NCBI RefSeq assembly: GCF_002272245.1
Contig: NZ_NPDD01000069.1
Coordinates: 1 to 64,000 of the forward strand
Direction: 5' to 3'
Length of the DNA stretch: 64,000 nt
Origin: Bacillus sp. 7884-1
GTDB taxonomy: Bacteria; Bacillota; Bacilli; Bacillales; Cytobacillaceae
This document shows positions 27,597-37,793 of this stretch, piece after piece. The notes under the pieces are model-generated. The model ran no database searches, was not told the DNA's origin, and saw nothing but the letters and a program-made list of their open reading frames with translations. The first letter of the stretch is position 1; every line of letters starts with the position of its first letter. The position numbers and the translations under genes were made by a program.

Positions 27597-28616
27597 CTAT
27601 TTTTTATTCTTTGAGTCTTCTTCAGGTGAAGTATAATAGTTATTTTTACCTTTATCTTTAATATAGTCTGACCCTAGATTGGAATCTAAACGATTTCTCA
27701 TAGAGTCATTTGTAAATTCTACGATTGATTTATTCTTCTTTAAAATATGAAAATCCCAAATGATTCCTTCAAACTTATTATCAGAGCCGGTTATTCTTAT
27801 TGCTTGTTTAGTATTTTCAGAAATTTGAATTTGAAGGCCGCTAAACTCATTTCCAGAACTTTCATTCGGAATACTTACTGAACTATTAATGTCAATACAT
27901 CTTACACAGTCATCCAGGGTTAGATTAATAAATCGGTTGCCGTTAACAAAACTATATTTATCCTTTTCCTTTGGTTTATCAGCTTCCAATTTAACACCTG
28001 TCTGAAATCCTGCAATTCTTAAATCAGTAAAATTAACAAAAGAAATGAAATGACCAGACTCTCTAGCATAAAGATGTAGACCTGTTCCCATATGCGAATC
28101 AGTTAAGTTTATGATTGTAACATTCCTGATTTGAGTTCTATCCCATGACCAAAACTTTTGATTACCATCAAGGTATATAACATCTGAATTAAAACTATCA
28201 TCCACAATTTCAATAATTCCATTTGAGATTGATGCATTTTTTTTTACATCAATTGCTCTAAAGTTTCCTACTATTCTTAACCTAGTATTTTGACCAAACT
28301 CTAATTCAACTCCTTTTTTTATAACTAGTCCTTGCTTTACTATATAAGTCTTATTTCCTAGTAACTTTACTTTTCCGATCTTCGAATTATGGCTATGATC
28401 TATTGCTTCCTGTATAGATCCGGAGTCATCCTTCGAATCATCTCCATTAGCACCAAATTCATCCACATTCACATACTCATATACAACATTAACTGCCTTT
28501 ACTACGGCTTTGTCTTCCTTTTCCAATTTGTTGTCTACCCCGTTGTTATATAAAAAAAGAAAACCAGCTAACGAAAGAATTGCTGAAAAACTTATGATTA
28601 AACTCCTTCTATTCAT
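27597..28616 (-). CDS. Membrane-anchored right-handed beta-helix protein, first gene of eps cluster
   Basis: 339 aa with an N-terminal signal anchor (about 5-25) and a pectate-lyase-3-like beta-helix: VDEFGANGDDSKDDSGSIQEAI at about 51-72 is the typical opening of polysaccharide lyase/glycosidase helices, followed by repeated short beta rungs (GVELEFG, ASISNGIIEI, TQIRNVTIINL). No catalytic residues can be assigned with confidence. As the first gene behind the SinR-controlled promoter it may process, bind or trim the polymer. The B. subtilis eps operon has no such first gene. Confidence 0.75.
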   Translation of the reverse strand: MNRRSLIISFSAILSLAGFLFLYNNGVDNKLEKEDKAVVKAVNVVYEYVNVDEFGANGDDSKDDSGSIQEAIDHSHNSKIGKVKLLGNKTYIVKQGLVIKKGVELEFGQNTRLRIVGNFRAIDVKKNASISNGIIEIVDDSFNSDVIYLDGNQKFWSWDRTQIRNVTIINLTDSHMGTGLHLYARESGHFISFVNFTDLRIAGFQTGVKLEADKPKEKDKYSFVNGNRFINLTLDDCVRCIDINSSVSIPNESSGNEFSGLQIQISENTKQAIRITGSDNKFEGIIWDFHILKKNKSIVEFTNDSMRNRLDSNLGSDYIKDKGKNNYYTSPEEDSKNKK

Positions 28617-28664
28617 ATATATCTCCTAGTCTATATAAAAGCATATTTACCAAAACTAAAACGC

Positions 28665-28775
28665 TTAATTGTAAATCGTGGTATCACCCCCGTATACAGA
28701 TTACGCCTTTGATAGCTTTATTTCCTAAGGTTTGTCTTAGCTCCTATATGTAGGAGTTCCTTCGTTTCACATAAA
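28665..28775 (-). ncRNA. Structured 5' leader of the eps cluster, EAR-like (eps-associated RNA)
   Basis: The minus-strand leader shows consecutive hairpins: ACTCCTACATATAGGAG, CTAAGACAAACCTTAG, and a nested stem AATC/GATT enclosing GTAT-ACGGGGGTG-ATAC. Bacillales eps and capsule operons often carry EAR, an RNA that lets polymerase read through distant terminators; the size, nested stem and GGGGGTGAT..CCACGAT run fit what I recall of EAR. In B. subtilis EAR sits between epsB and epsC, whereas here it would precede the whole operon. The structural evidence is direct; the family name is provisional. Confidence 0.55.
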
Positions 28776-28780
28776 CAACA

Positions 28781-28796
28781 GTTCTATATTAAGAAC
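28781..28796. promoter_or_regulatory. SinR-type operator at the eps transcription start
   Basis: GTTCTATATTAAGAAC has outer GTTCT/AGAAC arms and the same 16-bp length as the perfect box at 28922. It directly abuts the -10 box at 28797-28802, so it covers the expected start of transcription and would block initiation when SinR binds. Confidence 0.6.
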
Positions 28797-28824
28797 ATTA
28801 TAACATTACAGGTCGAAAAAACAA
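28797..28824 (-). promoter_or_regulatory. SigA-type promoter of the eps cluster
   Basis: On the minus strand a perfect -10 TATAAT (rc of 28797-28802) lies 16 bp from a weak -35 TTGTTT (rc of 28819-28824). The start would fall near 28790, giving a leader of about 170 nt that contains the EAR-like structure. Confidence 0.6.
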
Positions 28825-28921
28825 ATTCAAAAGACACCCTAATTTGTCGGTTTTTCCTTCAATACTTGACAAATTACATTCTTATTTTCAGAAAAATATC
28901 ATCCTTTTTTATCGGAATTTA

Positions 28922-28937
28922 GTTCTTTAAAAAGAAC
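28922..28937. promoter_or_regulatory. Perfect SinR operator upstream of the eps promoter
   Basis: GTTCTTTAAAAAGAAC is a perfect inverted repeat of the SinR box GTTCTYT (7-bp arms, 2-bp spacer). It lies about 100 bp upstream of the eps -35 box and 340 bp upstream of sinR. With the operator at 28781 it could support looping or cooperative repression. Confidence 0.75.
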
Positions 28938-29267
28938 ACATTTTGATTTATACTATGATTAATGTGTAAAAGTTCGCTCCTAAATTAAGTAACTTATCTA
29001 TTTTTTTCCACGGAAGTATAGGTTAATACACTAGCGGATTCGATTTATACTTTCCTACTACATATGTGTATAACATTTCTTTAACTGACTCCAAATTACT
29101 TAACCATGACATGCAGATTGCTTATCTACTTTTTTCTTTTGGAAGTTTCCAGATAGTATGGAATAAAAGAGATTTGGGGAAATGTCTATTTTTCTTTCCG
29201 CTTCAGGTTTCTTCTGCGTTAGTTAAGTTAAATACTTGTTAGAACCAAAAATCTTAAATATGGTAAT
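28938..29267. other. Gene-free region upstream of sinR
   Basis: About 330 bp, AT-rich, without a credible ORF. A lone half-site TTAGAAC (29239-29245, complement of GTTCTAA) lies about 35 bp before sinR. I could not assign the sinR promoter with confidence. Confidence 0.4.
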
Positions 29268-29279
29268 AAGGAGAAGCCT

Positions 29280-29636
29280 ATGATTGGAGACCGATTAAAA
29301 ATCTTAAGAGAACAAAATGGATATTCAATTACAGAATTAGCCGCTCTTGCTAATGTCTCAAAATCCTATTTAAGCTATATCGAACGGAACCTTAATAAAA
29401 ATCCGTCAATTCATTTTCTAATGAAGGTTGCCAAACCTTTAGATATTTCGATTGAATATCTACTTACTGGAATTGATCAAATAGAGGATCAGACGGAAAT
29501 CAATGGGGAAAGGATACTTGATAAGGAATGGGAAATTTTGATTGAAAAAGCCATTAAAGACGGAATTGATAAAGATGATTTTAAAGAATATATAAACTAT
29601 ATTAAATTTAAAATATGGGAAAAAAACAAAAGGTGA
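29280..29636 (+). CDS. sinR: SinR-type biofilm master repressor
   Basis: 118 aa (B. subtilis SinR 111). The N-terminal Xre/434-type helix-turn-helix (MIGDRLKILREQNGYSIT..., then NVSKSYLSYIERNLNKNPSI) is nearly the SinR signature. The C-terminal domain LDKEWEILIEKAIKDGIDKD is the SinI-binding/dimerisation hairpin and parallels the 42-aa SinI-like ORF near 6 kb. SinR represses matrix operons through GTTCTYT boxes; such boxes lie between this gene and the divergent eps cluster and also inside the cluster. The ATG has AAGGAG 6 nt upstream. SlrR is a close paralogue and cannot be fully excluded. Confidence 0.88.
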   Translation: MIGDRLKILREQNGYSITELAALANVSKSYLSYIERNLNKNPSIHFLMKVAKPLDISIEYLLTGIDQIEDQTEINGERILDKEWEILIEKAIKDGIDKDDFKEYINYIKFKIWEKNKR

Positions 29637-29684
29637 TATTAAACGCTTACATTAATATATGATTCAAATAATTTGCGAAATACA

Positions 29685-29713
29685 TTGACACTCCTCCTTT
29701 AGTGTAGTAAATT
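29685..29713 (+). promoter_or_regulatory. Promoter of the S-box met operon
   Basis: A consensus -35 TTGACA (29685-29690), a 17-bp spacer and -10 TAAATT (29708-29713), placing the start about 20 nt before the riboswitch stem. Confidence 0.7.
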
Positions 29714-29740
29714 TTATAAAAAGTCTAAATATTATACTTT

Positions 29741-29854
29741 CTTATCAAGAGAGGCTGAGGGAATGGCCCTATGAAGTCTCAGCAACCTTCAATGTCTATT
29801 TTTCATTGAAAAGGTGCTAAGTCCATCAAGTTATTAGGTAACTTGTGAGATAAG
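29741..29854 (+). ncRNA. SAM-I (S-box) riboswitch aptamer
   Basis: The S-box elements are all visible: P1 strand CTTATC...GATAAG, then AGAGAGGCTGAGGGA, TGGCCCTATGAAG, CTCAGCAACC and AAGGTGCTAAGTCC. When SAM is bound the downstream terminator forms and the met operon is off. Confidence 0.95.
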
Positions 29855-29881
29855 AAGAATGACCTGTGCGAATGTGCATCC

Positions 29882-29912
29882 AAAAGTCTTCTTCTTATAG
29901 AAGACTTTTTTT
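29882..29912 (+). terminator. S-box expression-platform terminator
   Basis: AAAAGTCTTC (29882-29891) pairs with GAAGACTTTT (29900-29909) and is followed by T residues. The 5' side can instead pair within the antiterminator when SAM is low, the usual S-box design. Confidence 0.88.
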
Positions 29913-30127
29913 GTTTTTTAAAAGTCTGTTTTCGTAAAGATTGTTGTTAAAATCCTAAAGCCGATTTTAACGCGGAACAAACTATTTTGTGCTCGAAATT
30001 AAGTTTGCAAGCTCTTTTCTTACGATGGATGGCTAATTTGCGACAATATATAGCCAATTCAAGTGTTTTTAATCTCCAAAAGCAGCAATGTTTAAGAAAA
30101 GAGCTTTATATTAAGGAGGATGAAGAA

Positions 30128-31243
30128 ATGGTATATAAAATTGATACGAAGTTAGCCCAAATTGGAAATAGAAGCGATAAGGTGACAGGCACCGTTAATC
30201 CTCCTGTTTACTTTTCAACAGCTTACCGTCACGAGGGCATTGGCCAATCAACAGGATATGATTATTCAAGGACAGGAAATCCTACTCGGCAGCTACTAGA
30301 AAAGGCGATAGCTGATTTAGAAGGGGCAGATCAAGGATTTGCCTGTAGTTCGGGAATGGCTGCTATTTTTACGATTCTTTCCCTATTTCAGTCTGGGGAC
30401 GAATGGATTGTGAGCGAGGATTTATATGGAGGAACTTACCGTTTACTAGAACAGGGCTTTAAAAAATGGGGTCTGCAGACTCAATATGTGAATACTTGTA
30501 GTCCAGAAGAAATTGAAAGCAGGATTACTCCACAAACCAAGGCGATTTTCCTTGAAACTCCAACCAATCCGCTTATGCAGCAGTCTGACATCAGTGCTGT
30601 CTCAAAAATTGCCAAGAAGAACGGAATTATCCTGATTGTGGATAATACTTTCTATACCCCGCTTCTCCAGCAGCCTATTGTGCTTGGAGCGGATATTGTT
30701 ATTCATAGTGCTACAAAATACTTAGGCGGTCATAATGATGTCCTTGCTGGTCTTATTGTTGCTAAGGGGAAAGAAATTTGTGAGGCGCTGGCATTTCATC
30801 ATAACGGTGCAGGCGGAGTCCTAAGTCCTTTTGATTCTTGGCTGGTGATGCGCGGAATGAAAACTTTATCCCTTCGTATGCAGCGACATGAAAGCAATGC
30901 ACAGACCATCGTGGAATACCTTTCTGCTCACGAAGGAGTAACAGATGTCCTTTACCCAGGAAGAGGTGGAATGGTTTCCTTCCGCTTACAGGATGAGTCC
31001 ATGATTAACCCATTCCTGCAAGAACTTTCACTTATTACGTTTGCTGAAAGTCTTGGCGGGACAGAAAGTTTTATTACCTACCCTGCAACCCAAACCCATG
31101 CTGATATTCCAGAAGAAATTCGAATTCAGTCAGGTGTTTGTAATCGGTTATTGAGGTTTTCTGTAGGCCTTGAAGATCCTACTGATATCATTCATGATCT
31201 TGAACAGGCATTAGCTAAATTAAAAGAAGGAGTGATTAGATAA
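30128..31243 (+). CDS. metI: Cystathionine gamma-synthase / O-acyl-homoserine sulfhydrylase MetI
   Basis: 371-aa PLP enzyme of the Cys/Met metabolism family. It makes cystathionine (or homocysteine directly) from activated homoserine. Motifs: YDYSRTGNPTRQ, CSSGMAAI, LETPTNPL, VDNTFYTP and the PLP lysine in HSATKYLGGHND (Lys197). The ATG at 30128 follows AAGGAGGA with 7-nt spacing; about 47 further upstream codons are open but not homologous and lie in the leader. First gene of the SAM-controlled operon; its stop overlaps the metC start (TAATG). Confidence 0.94.
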   Translation: MVYKIDTKLAQIGNRSDKVTGTVNPPVYFSTAYRHEGIGQSTGYDYSRTGNPTRQLLEKAIADLEGADQGFACSSGMAAIFTILSLFQSGDEWIVSEDLYGGTYRLLEQGFKKWGLQTQYVNTCSPEEIESRITPQTKAIFLETPTNPLMQQSDISAVSKIAKKNGIILIVDNTFYTPLLQQPIVLGADIVIHSATKYLGGHNDVLAGLIVAKGKEICEALAFHHNGAGGVLSPFDSWLVMRGMKTLSLRMQRHESNAQTIVEYLSAHEGVTDVLYPGRGGMVSFRLQDESMINPFLQELSLITFAESLGGTESFITYPATQTHADIPEEIRIQSGVCNRLLRFSVGLEDPTDIIHDLEQALAKLKEGVIR

Positions 31244-32430
31244 TGAGTTTAGAAGATTATAGTTTTGAAACTAAGCTCCTTCATAATCAGCATAAAGTCG
31301 ATCCAAACACTGGAGCCGTAAGTGTGCCGATCCAGCATGCATCAACGTTCCATCAGTTTGATATCGAAAGTTTCGGGAAATACGATTACGCTAGAAGTGC
31401 AAACCCTACACGAGAAGCACTCGAGGATGTAATCGCAGAATTAGAGGGCGGAACAAGAGGCTTTGCTTTTTCATCGGGAATGGCAGCTATTTCAACAGCC
31501 TTCCTCCTCCTTTCTTCTGGAGATCACATCGTCATTACCGAGGATGTGTATGGCGGCACATATCGAATGGTTACAGAGGTACTGACTCGTTTCGGAATAC
31601 AACATACATTTGTAGATATGACAGACCTTTATCAAGTAAAGGCTGCCATTAGACCTAACACCAAAGCATTCTATGTTGAAACGCCGTCTAACCCTACATT
31701 AAAGGTTACGAATATTAAAGCAATTAGTAATTTGGCAAAAGAAATTAATGCCATTACTTATGTAGATAACACTTTTTTAACTCCTGAGTACCAAAGACCT
31801 TTAGAGCTTGGAGCGGATGTAGTTCTTCATAGCGCAACTAAGTTCTTATCTGGTCATAGTGATGTGATTGCTGGCCTCGCGGTTGTAAAAGATGAAGAGT
31901 TAGGAAAGAGACTGTACTCCTTACAGAATTCCTTTGGTGCTGTACTTGGGGTACAAGATGCATGGCTTGTACTTAGGGGATTAAAAACCCTTCATGTCAG
32001 ACTAGAACAATCACAAAAATCAGCTCTTAAGATTGCGCAGTTCCTAGAGGAACATCCTCTTATTGAAAAAGTATATTACCCAGCTCTTAAAAATCATCCA
32101 CAGCATAAATTGCAACAGGAACAGGCAGCTGGAGCAGGCGCTGTATTATCATTCGAACTCCATAATGAAGAAGCTCTAAGGACCTTTGTCTCAAATGTAA
32201 AATTACCTGTATTTGCAGTCAGTCTTGGCGCGGTAGAATCCATTTTATCCTATCCAGCTAAAATGTCACATGCTGCCATGCCTCAAGCAGAGAGAGAAAA
32301 ACGGGGAATCAAAAATAGTCTACTCCGTCTTTCTGTTGGTTTAGAGAATCCTGATGATTTAATAAAGGATTTTTCACAAGCTCTTCAAGTGGTAAATGAA
32401 CAACAACTGACTGTACAAAGAGGCGGATAA
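31243..32430 (+). CDS. metC: Cystathionine beta-lyase MetC
   Basis: 395-aa PLP enzyme of the same family as MetI, splitting cystathionine to homocysteine, pyruvate and ammonia. Motifs: [36 protein letters not shown] and PLP Lys200 in [12 protein letters not shown]. It overlaps metI by one base, implying translational coupling, and is followed after 1 bp by the yitJ-type gene. The order metI-metC is the same as in B. subtilis. Confidence 0.93.
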   Translation: MSLEDYSFETKLLHNQHKVDPNTGAVSVPIQHASTFHQFDIESFGKYDYARSANPTREALEDVIAELEGGTRGFAFSSGMAAISTAFLLLSSGDHIVITEDVYGGTYRMVTEVLTRFGIQHTFVDMTDLYQVKAAIRPNTKAFYVETPSNPTLKVTNIKAISNLAKEINAITYVDNTFLTPEYQRPLELGADVVLHSATKFLSGHSDVIAGLAVVKDEELGKRLYSLQNSFGAVLGVQDAWLVLRGLKTLHVRLEQSQKSALKIAQFLEEHPLIEKVYYPALKNHPQHKLQQEQAAGAGAVLSFELHNEEALRTFVSNVKLPVFAVSLGAVESILSYPAKMSHAAMPQAEREKRGIKNSLLRLSVGLENPDDLIKDFSQALQVVNEQQLTVQRGG

Positions 32431-32431
32431 T

Positions 32432-34294
32432 ATGAGTCTATTAGAAAAATTAGAGAAGCAAATATTAATTGCTGATGGTGCCATGGGTACTCTCCTCTAC
32501 TCGTTTGGAAAGGATAGTTGTCTTGAAGAACTAAACCTATCACATCCAGAAAAGATTCAGGAAATCCATAAAGCCTATATTGATGCCGGTGCTGATGTGA
32601 TTCAAACAAACACGTATGCGGCAAATTATTTAAAACTGCAAAGATATGGTTTAGAGGACTCTGTAAAAGCAATAAATAGTGCAGCCGTCCAGAATGCAAA
32701 ATTAGCGGCTCAGCAAAACGCTTATGTTCTTGGTACAGTCGGCGGTAACCGTGGGATTAAGCCTAGTGCATTATCAATAGAAGAATTAAAGCGTAGTTTC
32801 CGTGAACAGCTCTATTGCCTATTGCTAGAAGAGGTAGATGGGATTTTATTAGAAACCTTTTACGACCTTGAGGAACTAGAGACAGTTCTTACAATCGCTC
32901 GAAAAGAAACAAAGCTTCCGATTATTGCACAGGTCTCACTTCAGGAGTTAGGAATTTTACAAGATCAAACACCGATTAATGAAGCTTTTACACGGCTTGA
33001 AAGCATTGGCGCTGATGTCATTGGCTTAAATTGTCGGCTTGGTCCACATCATATGTTGAAAACACTTGAGCAGATTGAATTGCCTAAACATGCTTATCTT
33101 TCTGCCTACCCGAATGCGAGTCTGCCAGCCTATACAGACGGGATATTCCATTATGAGGGTGACGCAGATTATTTTAAAAAATCCGCCCAAAGCTTCCGTC
33201 AGGAGGGTGTCCGTTTGCTTGGCGGATGCTGCGGAACGACCCCGGCGCATATCCAGGCATTTGCGTCAGAACTAAAAAATAGCGTGCCTATTACCGAAAA
33301 AGTAGTTAAATTAAAAACGAAGAAGATCATCATTGAACAAAGTGCAGCTAAAAGGGATTACCAGCCTCTTGAGGAAATCGTTAAGGAACGTCCCTCAGTT
33401 ATCGTAGAATTAGATACTCCAAGAAAGCTTGATACCAGCAAATTTTTTGAAGGCGCTAAGGCTTTGAAAGAAGCAGGAATTGATGCGATTACGATGGCAG
33501 ATAACTCTTTGGCTCAGGTAAGGATTTCCAATGAATCTTTAGGTTATCTTGTTAAACAAGAATTAAGGATGAGACCGCTTATCCATATTGCCTGCAGAGA
33601 CCGGAATATTATTGGTTTGCAATCTCACCTAATGGGGCTTCATACCCTTGGAATGCATGATGTTCTGGCAATCACAGGTGACCCAGCCCGAGTCGGAGAC
33701 TTCCCTGGCGCCTCATCTGTCTATGATGTTTCTTCATTCGAGTTAATACAAATGATTAAACAATTGAACGAAGGCTTATCTTTTTCAGGAAAAGACCTAG
33801 GACAAAAAACCGCTTTTAGCATTGCCGGTGCCTTTAATCCAAATGTTCGTTCAGTAGAAAAGGCAGTTAAACGTCTTGAGAAAAAAATAGAATACGGTGC
33901 TGATTATTTCATTTCACAGCCCGTCTTCTCTGAAGAAAAATTAATTGAAGTCTATGAACATACAAAACACCTTAATGCACCTATTTACATTGGGTTAATG
34001 CCTTTAACAGGCAGCAGAAATGCCGAGTTCCTTCATAATGAAGTTCCAGGAATAAAGATTTCACAACCCATTCGTGAAAGAATGGCAGCATTAAATGATC
34101 AACCGCATCAAGCAGCACGTGAAGGAATTGAAATAACGAAATCGTTAATTGACACAGCACTAGATTTATTCAATGGGATTTATTTAATCACACCATTTTT
34201 ACGGTATGAACTAACAACAGAATTAGCCATATATGCTAAACAGCGTGCAAGTCAAGTAAGGGGGAACAACTATGTTGAAAGCTCCATTCAGTGA
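32432..34294 (+). CDS. yitJ: Bifunctional homocysteine S-methyltransferase / methylenetetrahydrofolate reductase
   Basis: 620 aa in two modules. Residues about 1-290 are a zinc-dependent homocysteine methyltransferase barrel with the metal cysteines in [10 protein letters not shown] and an upstream [10 protein letters not shown]. Residues about 310-605 are a MetF-type barrel ([46 protein letters not shown]). It makes 5-methyl-THF and can pass methyl groups, feeding the MetH encoded next. In B. subtilis yitJ is separate from metIC but also S-box controlled. Its end overlaps metH by 23 bp. Confidence 0.92.
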   Translation: MSLLEKLEKQILIADGAMGTLLYSFGKDSCLEELNLSHPEKIQEIHKAYIDAGADVIQTNTYAANYLKLQRYGLEDSVKAINSAAVQNAKLAAQQNAYVLGTVGGNRGIKPSALSIEELKRSFREQLYCLLLEEVDGILLETFYDLEELETVLTIARKETKLPIIAQVSLQELGILQDQTPINEAFTRLESIGADVIGLNCRLGPHHMLKTLEQIELPKHAYLSAYPNASLPAYTDGIFHYEGDADYFKKSAQSFRQEGVRLLGGCCGTTPAHIQAFASELKNSVPITEKVVKLKTKKIIIEQSAAKRDYQPLEEIVKERPSVIVELDTPRKLDTSKFFEGAKALKEAGIDAITMADNSLAQVRISNESLGYLVKQELRMRPLIHIACRDRNIIGLQSHLMGLHTLGMHDVLAITGDPARVGDFPGASSVYDVSSFELIQMIKQLNEGLSFSGKDLGQKTAFSIAGAFNPNVRSVEKAVKRLEKKIEYGADYFISQPVFSEEKLIEVYEHTKHLNAPIYIGLMPLTGSRNAEFLHNEVPGIKISQPIRERMAALNDQPHQAAREGIEITKSLIDTALDLFNGIYLITPFLRYELTTELAIYAKQRASQVRGNNYVESSIQ

Positions 34295-37200
34295 ACAACT
34301 ACAAAAACGGATTCTTGTAATGGATGGCGCCATGGGCACCATGATCCAGGATGCAAATTTAACAGCAGAAGACTTTGGCGGCGAGCAATACGAGGGCTGT
34401 AATGAGTATCTGAATGTAACAGCTCCTGAGACAATCGCGAAAATTCATCGTGAATACTTGGAGGCTGGTGCTGATATTATTGAAACTAACAGCTTCGGGG
34501 CCACAAGCATTGTTCTTGATGACTATAATCTAGGCTTTAAGGCTTATGAATTAAATAAAATTGCCGGTCAACTTGCCAAAAAGGAAGTTGAGAAAATTTC
34601 AACAGCTGACTGGCCGCGATATGTTGCCGGTTCAATGGGACCGACGACAAAAACGCTAAGCGTTACAGGCGGAACCACCTTTGAAGCACTCGCTGCTTCT
34701 TATGAGGAACAAGCGATTGGGCTGATTGACGGTGGTGTTGACCTCCTGCTGCTTGAAACAAGTCAGGATATGCTGAATGTAAAGGCTGGCTTTATTGGGA
34801 TTAAAAATGCATTTGATAAAACAGGCAAGGTTCTTCCCTTAATCGTTTCGGGTACCATTGAGCCGATGGGTACAACCCTTGCAGGACAGTCGATTGAATC
34901 CTTTTATATTTCGCTGGAACATATGAAACCTGTGGCAGTGGGACTGAATTGTGCAACAGGTCCGGAATTTATGCAGGAGCATGTCCGCTCCCTTTCCAAT
35001 CTTGCTTCAACAGCGATTATTTGTTATCCAAATGCTGGGCTGCCTGATGAAGAAGGACATTATCATGAAACACCTGAAACGTTAGCGAAAAAGCTTGCTG
35101 ATTTTGCTGCCCATGGATGGCTGAATATTGTTGGCGGCTGCTGTGGTACAACACCAAATCATATTCGAGCGATTTCAGAAGAGATGAAAAAGTTCTCACC
35201 ACGCGAGGCACAGTCTTCTGATTTTCATATGGTATCAGGAATTGAACCATTCGTTTACGATGACCCGACACTACGTCCGATTATGGTCGGAGAACGTACA
35301 AACGTCATTGGCTCTCGAAAATTCAAACGCCTAATTAACGAAGGTAAGATTGAAGAAGCAGCCGAGATTGCACGTGCACAGGTTAAAGGCGGCGCACATG
35401 TTATTGACATCTGTCTTGCTGACCCTGATCGTGATGAATTAACCGACATGGAGAATTTCATTCCTGAAGTAGTTAAGAAAATAAAAGCTCCGCTAGTTAT
35501 CGATTCCACAGATGAAAAAGTAATCGAAAAAGCACTCAAGTATTCTCAAGGAAAAGCGATTATTAATTCGATTAATCTTGAGGATGGCGAGGAAAGATTT
35601 GAGGCAGTTGTTCCATTAATCCATAAATATGGTGCTGCTGTCGTCGTTGGTACGATTGATGAAAAGGGTATGGGTGTTACAGCTGAAAAGAAATTAGAAA
35701 TTGCCAAGCGATCTCATGACATTCTCGTCAACAAGTATGGTTTAAAGCCCCAGGATCTAATATTTGACCCACTTGTTTTTCCTGTTGGTACAGGTGATGA
35801 ACAGTATATTGGATCTGCAAAAGCAACGGTGGAAGGTATTAAGTTAATCAAAGAACATCTTCCTAAGACACAAACCATTCTTGGAATCAGCAATGTATCC
35901 TTTGGTCTTCCGCCTGTTGGCAGAGAAATATTAAACTCGGTGTTTTTATACCACTGTACATTAGCAGGGCTTGATTATGCGATTGTAAATACTGAAAAAC
36001 TCGAACGGTTCGCTTCTATCTCAAAGGAAGAAGTCACATTAGCAGAAGCCCTTTTATTTAACACGACAGATGAAACCTTAGCAACCTTTACTGAATTTTA
36101 TCGAGGCAAGAAGAAAGAGACAAAGAGTACAGTACCAAATATGAGTTTGGAAGAACGACTCTCTTACTATGTGGTCGAAGGTACGAAGGAAGGTCTTTTG
36201 CCAGATTTGGCTTTAGCAGTTGAAAAGTACCCTGCCCCGCTTGATATTATTAATGGACCATTAATGGAGGGCATGAAAGAAGTAGGAAGACTGTTTAACG
36301 ACAATCAGCTGATTGTTGCCGAAGTTCTCCAAAGTGCTGAAGTTATGAAGGCATCTGTCTCTTATTTAGAACCTTATATGGAAAAGGGTGATGTTTCTTC
36401 TTCCAAAGGAAAAGTCATCTTAGCAACTGTAAAAGGCGATGTACATGATATTGGAAAAAATCTAGTTGACATTATTCTTAGCAATAACGGTTATGATGTA
36501 CATGATTTAGGGATTAAAGTATCACCTACAGAATTGGTTCAAGTGATTCAAAAAGAAAAACCGGACATCGTTGGATTATCTGGCTTGCTGGTGAAATCTG
36601 CACAGCAAATGGTGTTAACAGCACAGGATATGAAAGAAGCTGGAATTTCAACTCCAATCATGGTAGGAGGAGCTGCCCTTTCTAGAAAGTTCACCGATAC
36701 TAAAATTGCAAAAGAGTATGATGGACTTGTTCTTTATGCCAAGGATGCTATGACTGGATTATCACTCGCGAATCAGCTTCAATCGCCAGAAGAGCACGAA
36801 AAACTGATTGCTGAAAAAAGGGAAAAACTAGCCGCGATTGAACTTCCGCGCGATTTGCCTATTCGTTCAGCTGTATCCACCGCAGTTAAAACAAGGCCAT
36901 CTGTTTCGACTGAAGTACCGGTTTTTACACCGATGGATACTAAGAAACATATCTTAAAAACTTATTCACTATCCCATATTGAGCCTTATATTAATATGCA
37001 AATGTTAATTGGACACCACCTAGGGGTAAAAGGAAAAATTGCAAATTTACTAGCTGAAAAGAATGAAAAAGCTGTAAAAGTAAAAGAAGTAGTTGATGGA
37101 TTATTAGCAGATGCTAAACAAGGTAATTGGATTTTACCGGCTGCTGTCTATCAATTCTTCCCTGCTCAGTCTGATGGGAATAAGATATTTATTTATGATC

Positions 37201-37721
37201 CAGAAGAGCCTAATACTGTTATTGAAACATTTGATTTTCCACGTCAGGAATCTGCACCTCATTTATGTTTAGCAGACTTTGTAAAGTCTGTTGACAGTGG
37301 GGAGAAAGATTATGTTGGGTTCTTTACGGTAACTGCGGGAAGAGGAATCCGTGAAAAGGCAGACCAGTTAAAGGCTGGAGGCCGTTTCCTTGAGAGTCAT
37401 GCCCTACAAGCTTTAGCACTTGAATCAGCAGAAGGCTTTGCAGAGTTGATTCATCGTCAAATGCGCGACCGCTGGGGTTTCCCAGACCCGCTAACGTTCA
37501 CCATGCAGGATCGATTTACAGCTAAATATCAGGGGCAGCGCTTCTCATTTGGTTATCCAGCATGCCCGGAATTAGAGGATCAGAAGAAATTATTTGCATT
37601 AATTCATCCTGAGGAAATTGGGATTGAATTAACGGAAGGCTGCATGATGGAGCCAGAAGCATCCGTATCAGCCATGGTATTTGCCCATCCAGAGGCGAGA
37701 TACTTTAATGTTTTAAGATAG
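34272..37721 (+). CDS. metH: Cobalamin-dependent methionine synthase MetH
   Basis: 1149 aa with the full MetH domain order: homocysteine-binding barrel with VGGCCGTTP (about 290-298), pterin-binding barrel opening at [14 protein letters not shown] (about 340), cap domain, B12 domain with the base-off motif GDVHDIG (His ligand) near 725, and the C-terminal SAM reactivation domain with RDRWGFPD near 1060. It transfers methyl from 5-methyl-THF to homocysteine. AAGGGGG precedes the ATG, which lies inside the end of yitJ. It ends the S-box operon. Confidence 0.95.
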   Translation: MLKAPFSEQLQKRILVMDGAMGTMIQDANLTAEDFGGEQYEGCNEYLNVTAPETIAKIHREYLEAGADIIETNSFGATSIVLDDYNLGFKAYELNKIAGQLAKKEVEKISTADWPRYVAGSMGPTTKTLSVTGGTTFEALAASYEEQAIGLIDGGVDLLLLETSQDMLNVKAGFIGIKNAFDKTGKVLPLIVSGTIEPMGTTLAGQSIESFYISLEHMKPVAVGLNCATGPEFMQEHVRSLSNLASTAIICYPNAGLPDEEGHYHETPETLAKKLADFAAHGWLNIVGGCCGTTPNHIRAISEEMKKFSPREAQSSDFHMVSGIEPFVYDDPTLRPIMVGERTNVIGSRKFKRLINEGKIEEAAEIARAQVKGGAHVIDICLADPDRDELTDMENFIPEVVKKIKAPLVIDSTDEKVIEKALKYSQGKAIINSINLEDGEERFEAVVPLIHKYGAAVVVGTIDEKGMGVTAEKKLEIAKRSHDILVNKYGLKPQDLIFDPLVFPVGTGDEQYIGSAKATVEGIKLIKEHLPKTQTILGISNVSFGLPPVGREILNSVFLYHCTLAGLDYAIVNTEKLERFASISKEEVTLAEALLFNTTDETLATFTEFYRGKKKETKSTVPNMSLEERLSYYVVEGTKEGLLPDLALAVEKYPAPLDIINGPLMEGMKEVGRLFNDNQLIVAEVLQSAEVMKASVSYLEPYMEKGDVSSSKGKVILATVKGDVHDIGKNLVDIILSNNGYDVHDLGIKVSPTELVQVIQKEKPDIVGLSGLLVKSAQQMVLTAQDMKEAGISTPIMVGGAALSRKFTDTKIAKEYDGLVLYAKDAMTGLSLANQLQSPEEHEKLIAEKREKLAAIELPRDLPIRSAVSTAVKTRPSVSTEVPVFTPMDTKKHILKTYSLSHIEPYINMQMLIGHHLGVKGKIANLLAEKNEKAVKVKEVVDGLLADAKQGNWILPAAVYQFFPAQSDGNKIFIYDPEEPNTVIETFDFPRQESAPHLCLADFVKSVDSGEKDYVGFFTVTAGRGIREKADQLKAGGRFLESHALQALALESAEGFAELIHRQMRDRWGFPDPLTFTMQDRFTAKYQGQRFSFGYPACPELEDQKKLFALIHPEEIGIELTEGCMMEPEASVSAMVFAHPEARYFNVLR

Positions 37722-37727
37722 ATAAAG

Positions 37728-37755
37728 TCCGCGGATTGATTCCGCGGTTTTTTTT
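37728..37755 (+). terminator. Terminator of the met operon
   Basis: TCCGCGGA (37728-37735) and TCCGCGG (37741-37747) form a GC-rich hairpin followed by eight T residues, 7 bp after the metH stop. Confidence 0.88.
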
Positions 37756-37793
37756 AACTTTTGTGATTTACTCGCAATGACTTTGAAACCATT

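Noticed and set aside
28822-28880. Spo0A-like boxes (TTTGTCAAG, TTTGTCGG) near the eps promoter
   Set aside because: Each departs from the TTTGTCRAA consensus and AT-rich DNA yields such words by chance; not strong enough to list.
29987-30127. N-terminal extension of metI by 47 codons
   Set aside because: The extension has no homology to the family and overlaps the leader; a strong AAGGAGGA site places the start at 30128.
34272-34294. Frameshift between yitJ and metH making one fused protein
   Set aside because: Both genes have complete domain sets and metH has its own AAGGGGG ribosome site; the 23-bp overlap is ordinary coupling.
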